Below are positions 57,871-64,000 of a DNA stretch of 64,000 bases, in pieces; the first letter of the stretch is position 1, and every line of letters begins with the position of its first letter. The notes beneath the pieces were generated by a model, which ran no database searches, was not told the origin of the DNA, and saw nothing but the letters and a program-made list of their open reading frames with translations. The position numbers were made by a program, and so were the translations under genes. Source of the DNA: Escherichia boydii (GTDB lineage Bacteria; Pseudomonadota; Gammaproteobacteria; Enterobacterales; Enterobacteriaceae); contig CP169086.1 of the NCBI GenBank assembly GCA_041890495.1, positions 4,092,001 to 4,156,000 of the forward strand. The letters are read 5' to 3'.

Positions 57871-60417
57871 TTGTACCTCTATATTGAGACTCTGAAACAG
57901 AGACTGGATGCCATAAATCAATTGCGTGTGGATCGCGCGCTTGCTGCTATGGGGCCTGCATTCCAACAGGTCTACAGTCTACTGCCGACATTGTTGCACT
58001 ATCACCATCCGCTAATGCCGGGTTACCTTGATGGTAACGTTCCCAAAGGCATTTGCCTTTACACGCCTGATGAAACTCAACGCCACTACCTGAACGAGCT
58101 TGAACTGTATCGTGGAATGTCAGTACAGGATCCGCCGAAAGGTGAGCTTCCAATTACTGGTGTATACACCATGGGCAGCACCTCGTCCGTAGGGCAAAGT
58201 TGTTCCTCTGACCTGGATATCTGGGTCTGTCATCAATCCTGGCTCGATAGCGAAGAGCGCCAATTGCTACAACGTAAATGTAGCCTGCTGGAAAACTGGG
58301 CCGCCTCGCTGGGTGTGGAAGTCAGCTTCTTCCTGATTGATGAAAACCGCTTCCGTCATAATGAAAGCGGCAGCCTGGGGGGCGAAGATTGTGGCTCCAC
58401 CCAGCATATACTGCTGCTTGACGAATTTTATCGTACCGCCGTGCGTCTCGCCGGTAAGCGTATTCTGTGGAATATGGTGCCGTGCGACGAAGAAGAGCAT
58501 TACGACGACTATGTGATGACGCTTTACGCGCAGGGCGTGCTGACGCCAAATGAATGGCTGGATCTCGGTGGCTTAAGCTCGCTTTCTGCTGAAGAGTACT
58601 TTGGTGCCAGCCTTTGGCAGCTCTACAAGAGTATCGATTCCCCATACAAAGCGGTACTGAAAACACTGCTGCTGGAAGCCTATTCCTGGGAATACCCGAA
58701 CCCACGTCTGCTGGCGAAAGATATCAAACAGCGTTTGCACGACGGCGAGATTGTATCGTTTGGTCTCGATCCATACTGCATGATGCTGGAGCGTGTTACT
58801 GAATACCTGACGGCGATTGAAGATTTTACCCGTCTGGATTTAGTACGTCGCTGCTTCTATTTAAAAGTGTGCGAAAAGCTCAGCCGTGAACGCGCCTGCG
58901 TAGGCTGGCGTCGCGCAGTGTTGAGCCAGTTAGTGAGCGAGTGGGGTTGGGACGAAGCTCGTCTGGCAATGCTCGATAACCGCGCTAACTGGAAGATTGA
59001 TCAGGTGCGTGAGGCGCACAACGAGTTGCTCGACGCGATGATGCAGAGCTACCGTAATCTGATCCGCTTTGCGCGTCGCAATAACCTTAGCGTCTCCGCC
59101 AGTCCGCAGGATATCGGCGTGCTGACGCGTAAGCTGTATGCCGCGTTTGAAGCATTACCAGGTAAAGTGACGCTGGTAAACCCGCAGATTTCACCCGATC
59201 TCTCGGAACCGAATCTGACCTTTATTTATGTGCCGCCGGGCCGGGCTAACCGTTCAGGTTGGTATCTGTATAACCGCGCGCCAAATATTGAGTCGATCAT
59301 CAGCCATCAGCCGCTGGAATATAACCGTTACCTGAATAAACTGGTGGCGTGGGCATGGTTTAACGGCCTGCTGACCTCGCGCACCCGTTTGTATATTAAA
59401 GGTAACGGCATTGTCGATTTGCCTAAGTTGCAGGAGATGGTCGCCGACGTGTCGCACCATTTCCCGCTGCGCTTACCTGCACCGACACCGAAGGCGCTCT
59501 ACAGCCCGTGTGAGATCCGCCATCTGGCGATTATCGTTAACCTGGAATATGACCCGACAGCGGCGTTCCGCAATCAGGTGGTGCATTTCGATTTCCGTAA
59601 GCTGGATGTCTTCAGCTTTGGCGAGAATCAAAATTGCCTGGTAGGTAGCGTTGACCTGCTGTACCGCAACTCGTGGAACGAAGTGCGTACGCTGCACTTC
59701 AACGGCGAGCAATCGATGATCGAAGCCCTGAAAACTATTCTCGGCAAAATGCATCAGGACGCCGCACCGCCAGATAGCGTGGAAGTCTTCTGTTATAGCC
59801 AGCATCTGCGCGGCTTAATTCGTACTCGCGTGCAGCAACTGGTTTCTGAGTGTATTGAATTGCGTCTTTCCAGCACCCGCCAGGAAACCGGGCGTTTCAA
59901 GGCGCTGCGCGTTTCTGGTCAAACCTGGGGGTTGTTCTTCGAACGCCTGAATGTATCGGTACAGAAACTGGAAAACGCCATCGAGTTTTATGGCGCGATT
60001 TCGCATAACAAACTGCACGGCCTGTCAGTGCAGGTTGAAACCAATCACGTCAAATTACCGGCGGTGGTGGACGGCTTTGCCAGCGAAGGGATCATCCAGT
60101 TCTTTTTCGAAGAAACGCAAGACGAGAATGGCTTTAATATCTACATTCTCGACGAAAGCAACCGGGTTGAGGTATATCACCACTGCGAAGGCAGCAAAGA
60201 GGAGCTGGTACGTGACGTCAGTCGCTTCTACTCGTCATCGCATGACCGTTTTACCTACGGCTCAAGCTTCATCAACTTCAACCTGCCGCAGTTCTATCAG
60301 ATTGTGAAGGTTGATGGTCGTGAACAGGTGATTCCGTTCCGCACAAAATCTATCGGTAACATGCCGCCTGCCAATCAGGATCACGATACGCCGCTATTAC
60401 AGCAATATTTTTCGTGA
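57871..60417 (+). CDS. cyaA: Adenylate cyclase CyaA (class I)
   Basis: Makes cAMP; activity is raised by phosphorylated EIIA-Glc. 848 residues from the TTG start known for E. coli (MYLYIETLKQRL). The weak TTG limits translation. The catalytic nucleotidyltransferase motif GSTSSVGQSCSSDLDIWV is near residues 100-117; the C-terminal half is regulatory. Full length. Confidence 0.97.
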   Translation: MYLYIETLKQRLDAINQLRVDRALAAMGPAFQQVYSLLPTLLHYHHPLMPGYLDGNVPKGICLYTPDETQRHYLNELELYRGMSVQDPPKGELPITGVYTMGSTSSVGQSCSSDLDIWVCHQSWLDSEERQLLQRKCSLLENWAASLGVEVSFFLIDENRFRHNESGSLGGEDCGSTQHILLLDEFYRTAVRLAGKRILWNMVPCDEEEHYDDYVMTLYAQGVLTPNEWLDLGGLSSLSAEEYFGASLWQLYKSIDSPYKAVLKTLLLEAYSWEYPNPRLLAKDIKQRLHDGEIVSFGLDPYCMMLERVTEYLTAIEDFTRLDLVRRCFYLKVCEKLSRERACVGWRRAVLSQLVSEWGWDEARLAMLDNRANWKIDQVREAHNELLDAMMQSYRNLIRFARRNNLSVSASPQDIGVLTRKLYAAFEALPGKVTLVNPQISPDLSEPNLTFIYVPPGRANRSGWYLYNRAPNIESIISHQPLEYNRYLNKLVAWAWFNGLLTSRTRLYIKGNGIVDLPKLQEMVADVSHHFPLRLPAPTPKALYSPCEIRHLAIIVNLEYDPTAAFRNQVVHFDFRKLDVFSFGENQNCLVGSVDLLYRNSWNEVRTLHFNGEQSMIEALKTILGKMHQDAAPPDSVEVFCYSQHLRGLIRTRVQQLVSECIELRLSSTRQETGRFKALRVSGQTWGLFFERLNVSVQKLENAIEFYGAISHNKLHGLSVQVETNHVKLPAVVDGFASEGIIQFFFEETQDENGFNIYILDESNRVEVYHHCEGSKEELVRDVSRFYSSSHDRFTYGSSFINFNLPQFYQIVKVDGREQVIPFRTKSIGNMPPANQDHDTPLLQQYFS

Positions 60418-60423
60418 TGAACG

Positions 60424-60449
60424 TGCCGGAAAGCGAGGCTTATCCGGCA
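60424..60449. repeat. REP-like palindrome between cyaA and cyaY
   Basis: TGCCGGA / TCCGGCA inverted repeat with REP-like centre, in the 39-base gap of convergent genes. Confidence 0.7.
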
Positions 60450-60456
60450 TGCAATC

Positions 60457-60777
60457 TTAGCGGAAACTGACTGTTTCACCCGCCTGCTGCGTCGCCGCCT
60501 GTTCCAGCAAATCCCAGAAGGTTTCGCCGCTGCGATCACAAATCCACTCATCGCCTTTCAGGTCAAAATGGTAGCCGCCCTGTTTGGTTGCCAGCCATAC
60601 CTGGTGCAGCGGCTCCTGGCGGTTGATAATGATTTTGCTGCCATTCTCAAAGGTAATGGTCAGTACGCCGCCGTTGATTTCGCAGTCGATATCGCTGTCG
60701 CCATCCCAGTCGTCCAGGCGTTCTTCAATGGTCAGCCAGAGTTGATCAGCCAGGCGATGAAATTCACTGTCGTTCAT
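60457..60777 (-). CDS. cyaY: Bacterial frataxin CyaY
   Basis: 106-residue iron-binding frataxin orthologue that tunes IscS in iron-sulfur cluster assembly. The acidic first helix ([16 protein letters not shown]) and the conserved [12 protein letters not shown] strand are present. Convergent with cyaA. Confidence 0.97.
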
Positions 60778-61239
60778 TGTTGTATCCTGTTTTTAAGTGA
60801 TGGCGGCAGTATAGCGGCATGGGGTCAGGGCTTCAAAGTTTGCACCTCTGCGGCTGCGTTCCGGCACGATTCATCCGTCACCGGAATAATGATGTCTCTG
60901 TGTAGCGAAAGATTTGTCTCTTCATTAGGGCGCAGTTACACCACGTCTTTCCCTGTTTCTGGTAAACATTATGATCAGGTTTACCGAGCGAGCATCCTCA
61001 CGCTGACGGAACTAAAAAAGACAACAAACAAACCACATTGCGATAGTGCATAAAGCCATCCTAGCGCGAGGTGCCGATCACGAAACTACCAGCAAAACAT
61101 AAATCCCCACGAGTAAGCGTTATACTCGCAGCATTTCCTCACTTTTCAGACTTCATAAAGAGTCGCTAAACGCTTGCTTTTACGTCTTCTCCTGCGATGA
61201 TAGAAAGCAGAAAGCGATGAACTTTACAGGCAATCCATA
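60778..61239. other. Intergenic region cyaY-yifL
   Basis: 462 bases between divergent genes. No gene I can support. A TATACT box at 61121-61126 may be the -10 of the yifL-dapF operon, with no convincing -35. The cyaY promoter should be at the left. Confidence 0.5.
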
Positions 61240-61443
61240 ATGAAAAACGTGTTTAAGGCACTCACTGTATTACTTACTCTCTTCAGCCTGACGGGCTGCG
61301 GTCTGAAAGGTCCGCTCTATTTCCCGCCTGCAGATAAAAACGCACCGCCGCCGACCAAACCGGTAGAGACGCAAACGCAATCCACGGTGCCGGATAAAAA
61401 CGATCGCGCCACTGGCGATGGTCCATCCCAGGTGAATTACTAA
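61240..61443 (+). CDS. lptM: Small lipoprotein YifL (LptM)
   Basis: 67-residue lipoprotein: signal peptide with lipobox LTGC and lipidated Cys20, then a Pro-rich tail. E. coli YifL, renamed LptM, has been reported to help LptD oxidative maturation in the outer-membrane LPS translocon. Sequence identical to K-12 as I recall. Upstream of dapF by 36 bases. Confidence 0.93.
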   Translation: MKNVFKALTVLLTLFSLTGCGLKGPLYFPPADKNAPPPTKPVETQTQSTVPDKNDRATGDGPSQVNY

Positions 61444-61479
61444 AAGTCAGTTTCTGTACCCGCGTGATTGGAGTAAATG

Positions 61480-62304
61480 ATGCAGTTCTCGAAAATGCAT
61501 GGCCTTGGCAACGATTTTATGGTCGTCGACGCGGTAACGCAGAATGTCTTTTTTTCACCGGAGCTGATTCGTCGCCTGGCTGATCGGCACCTGGGGGTAG
61601 GGTTTGACCAACTGCTGGTGGTTGAGCCGCCGTATGATCCTGAACTGGATTTTCACTATCGCATTTTCAATGCTGATGGCAGTGAAGTGGCGCAGTGCGG
61701 CAACGGTGCGCGCTGCTTTGCCCGTTTTGTGCGTCTGAAAGGACTGACCAATAAGCGTGATATCCGCGTCAGCACCGCCAACGGGCGGATGGTTCTGACC
61801 GTCACCGATGATGATCTGGTCCGCGTAAATATGGGCGAACCCAACTTCGAACCTTCCGCCGTGCCGTTTCGCGCTAACAAAGCGGAAAAGACCTATATTA
61901 TGCGCGCCGCCGAGCAGACAATCTTATGCGGCGTGGTGTCGATGGGAAATCCGCATTGCGTGATTCAGGTCGATGATGTCGATACCGCGGCGGTAGAAAC
62001 GCTTGGTCCTGTTCTGGAAAGCCACGAGCGTTTTCCGGAGCGCGCCAATATCGGTTTTATGCAAGTGGTTAAGCGCGAGCATATTCGTTTACGCGTTTAT
62101 GAGCGTGGGGCAGGAGAAACCCAGGCCTGCGGCAGCGGCGCGTGTGCGGCGGTTGCAGTAGGGATTCAGCAAGGTTTGCTGGCCGAAGAAGTACGCGTGG
62201 AACTCCCCGGCGGTCGTCTTGATATCGCCTGGAAAGGTCCGGGTCACCCGTTATATATGACTGGCCCGGCGGTACATGTCTACGACGGATTTATTCATCT
62301 ATGA
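61480..62304 (+). CDS. dapF: Diaminopimelate epimerase DapF
   Basis: Converts LL- to meso-diaminopimelate for lysine and peptidoglycan. 274 residues from [13 protein letters not shown]; the preceding ATG gives one extra Met. The two catalytic cysteines are in AQCGNGARC (near 73) and [10 protein letters not shown] (near 217). Overlaps yigA by four bases. Confidence 0.97.
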
Positions 62305-63008
62305 AGCAACCAGGGGAAGAACTGCAGGAAACACTCACGGAGCTTGATGACCGGGCGGTTGTCGATTATCTGATTAAAAATCCTGAGTTTTTTATCCGTA
62401 ATGCGCGCGCAGTAGAAGCGATACGTGTGCCGCATCCGGTACGCGGCACCGTTTCGTTGGTCGAGTGGCACATGGCCCGCGCACGTAATCATATTCATGT
62501 TCTGGAAGAGAACATGGCGCTGTTGATGGAACAGGCTATCGCCAACGAAGGCCTGTTTTATCGCCTACTCTACCTGCAGCGCAGTCTCACCGCCGCCAGC
62601 AGTCTCGACGATATGCTGATGCGCTTTCACCGCTGGGCGCGCGATCTCGGCCTGGCAGGTGCGAGTCTGCGCCTGTTTCCGGATCGCTGGCGCTTAGGTG
62701 CGCCGTCGAACCACACTCATCTGGCATTAAGCCGTCAGTCTTTCGAACCGCTGCGTATTCAGCGTTTGGGGCAGGAACAGCACTATCTTGGGCCGCTTAA
62801 CGGACCAGAGCTGCTGGTGGTGCTACCGGAAGCGAAAGCGGTGGGATCGGTGGCGATGTCGATGCTGGGAAGCGATGCTGATTTGGGTGTCGTGCTGTTT
62901 ACCAGTCGCGATGCCAGTCACTATCAACAAGGGCAAGGAACGCAGTTACTTCATGAAATTGCGCTGATGTTGCCGGAGCTTCTGGAGCGTTGGATTGAAC
63001 GCGTATGA
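62301..63008 (+). CDS. yigA: YigA, DUF484 family protein
   Basis: 235-residue protein of the DUF484 family (GAF-like), always between dapF and xerC; function not known. N-terminal helices, then the GAF-like part. Overlaps both neighbours by four bases, so it is translated as part of the dapF-yigA-xerC operon. Confidence 0.94.
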
Positions 63009-63901
63009 CCGATTTACACACCGATGTAGAACGCTACCTACGTTATCTGAGCGTGGAGCGCCAGCTTAGCCCGATAACCCTGCTTAACTACCAGCGTCAG
63101 CTTGAGGCGATCATCAATTTTGCCAGCGAAAACGGCCTGCAAAGCTGGCAGCAATGTGATGTGACGATGGTGCGCAATTTTGCTGTACGCAGTCGCCGTA
63201 AAGGGCTGGGAGCAGCAAGTCTGGCGTTACGGCTTTCTGCGCTACGTAGCTTTTTTGACTGGCTGGTCAGCCAGAACGAACTCAAAGCTAACCCGGCGAA
63301 AGGTGTTTCGGCACCGAAAGCGCCGCGTCATCTGCCGAAAAACATCGACGTCGACGATATGAATCGGCTGCTGGATATTGATATCAATGATCCCCTCGCT
63401 GTACGCGACCGTGCAATGCTGGAAGTGATGTACGGCGCGGGTCTGCGTCTTTCTGAGCTGGTGGGGCTGGATATTAAACACCTCGACCTGGAGTCTGGTG
63501 AAGTGTGGGTTATGGGGAAAGGCAGCAAAGAGCGCCGCCTGCCGATTGGTCGCAACGCTGTGGCGTGGATTGAGCACTGGCTTGATTTGCGCGACCTGTT
63601 TGGTAGCGAAGACGACGCGCTTTTTCTGTCGAAACTGGGCAAGCGTATCTCCGCGCGTAATGTGCAGAAACGCTTTGCCGAATGGGGCATAAAACAAGGG
63701 CTGAATAATCACGTTCATCCGCATAAATTACGTCACTCGTTCGCCACGCATATGCTGGAGTCGAGCGGCGATCTTCGTGGTGTGCAGGAGCTGCTGGGTC
63801 ATGCCAACCTCTCCACCACGCAAATCTATACTCATCTTGATTTTCAACACCTTGCCTCGGTGTACGATGCGGCGCATCCACGCGCCAAACGGGGGAAATA
63901 A
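63005..63901 (+). CDS. xerC: Site-specific tyrosine recombinase XerC
   Basis: With XerD resolves chromosome dimers at dif and multimers of plasmids at cer-type sites. 298 residues. Catalytic residues are seen in order: Arg148 in GAGLRLSEL, Lys172 in GKGSKER, HxxR in HKLRHSF (about 240-243), His266 in LGHANLS and Tyr275 in TQIYTH. Full length; stop overlaps the yigB start by one base. Confidence 0.97.
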
Positions 63902-64000
63902 TGCGTTTTTACCGGCCTTTGGGGCGCATCTCGGCGCTCACCTTTGACCTGGATGATACCCTTTACGATAACCGTCCGGTGATTTTGCGCACCGAGCGAG
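63901..64000 (+). CDS. yigB: FMN phosphatase YigB (start only)
   Basis: First 33 residues of a HAD-family phosphatase ([15 protein letters not shown] and on), with the nucleophile motif [11 protein letters not shown] at about residues 14-24. E. coli YigB hydrolyses FMN to riboflavin. Cut by the right edge of the window. Confidence 0.93.

Noticed and set aside
60568..61053. 161-codon plus-strand frame over cyaY and the following gap
   Set aside because: More than a third lies antisense to CyaY, and there is no ribosome site or known family.

Overview
The window is chromosomal DNA of an Escherichia coli/Shigella-type enterobacterium. Almost every protein can be placed, often residue for residue from memory, on an E. 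coli K-12 gene. The rRNA genes have exact E. coli lengths (1542, 2904 and 120 nt), and no insertion sequence or prophage is visible in 64 kb. An uninterrupted ilvG shows it is not K-12 itself.

Layout: (1) 1-9.2 kb: the thiamine operon thiC-E-F-S-G behind a TPP riboswitch, then rsd, nudC-hemE-nfi-yjaG-hupA-yjaH. (2) 9.2-12.1 kb: purHD on the minus strand with a PurR box. (3) 12.2-18.1 kb: an rRNA operon (P1/P2, boxA, 16S, tRNA-Ile, an abnormal second spacer tRNA, 23S, 5S, tRNA-Asp, tRNA-Trp). (4) 18.1-30.5 kb: hdfR, maoP, yifB, then ilvLXGMEDA, ilvY and ilvC, the isoleucine/valine set with attenuator and LysR control. (5) 30.5-38.3 kb: two tandem parvulins, rep, gppA, rhlB, trxA, rhoL-rho. (6) 38.5-49.4 kb: the enterobacterial common antigen (ECA) cluster wecA-wzzE-wecBC-wecDE-wzxE-wecF-wzyE-wecG, without rffG and rffH. 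(7) 49.5-52 kb: yifK, the argX-hisR-leuT-proM tRNA cluster and the sRNA GlmZ. (8) 52-57.5 kb: an accessory MFS transporter, then hemCDXY. (9) 57.9-64 kb: cyaA, cyaY, yifL-dapF-yigA-xerC and the start of yigB.

The gene order itself is the main surprise. In K-12 the purH side belongs to rrnE and the aspT-trpT-hdfR-ilv side belongs to rrnC, about 0.26 Mb apart; here one rrn operon joins them. Inside that operon the spacer starts as the Ile/Ala type and ends as the Glu type. The switch falls within a tRNA gene, giving a chimeric tRNA (Ala 5' part, Glu 3' part) whose acceptor strands cannot pair. This is either a real inter-rrn recombination scar or a chimeric assembly.

Second theme, mosaicism. 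At three places genes expected from K-12 are missing and the flanks are divergent or new: zraPSR between yjaH and purD (purD 3' end divergent), rffGH between wecC and wecD (wecC 3' end and wecD divergent), and aslBA near proM/glmZ (an MFS gene is present between glmZ and hemY). wecA and the 5' part of wzzE also look imported. Third theme, small indels: thiS has lost its terminal Gly-Gly and stop, the tRNA-Trp acceptor stem is one G short, wecC has an extra A in an A7 run, hemX has lost its stop and hemY has two further frameshifts. Because tRNA-Trp is normally single-copy and essential, at least some of these may be sequencing errors. No clearly new multi-gene system was found; the recombinant rrn operon and the ECA-locus mosaic are the items most worth checking. 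Comparisons with K-12 are from memory, without database searches.
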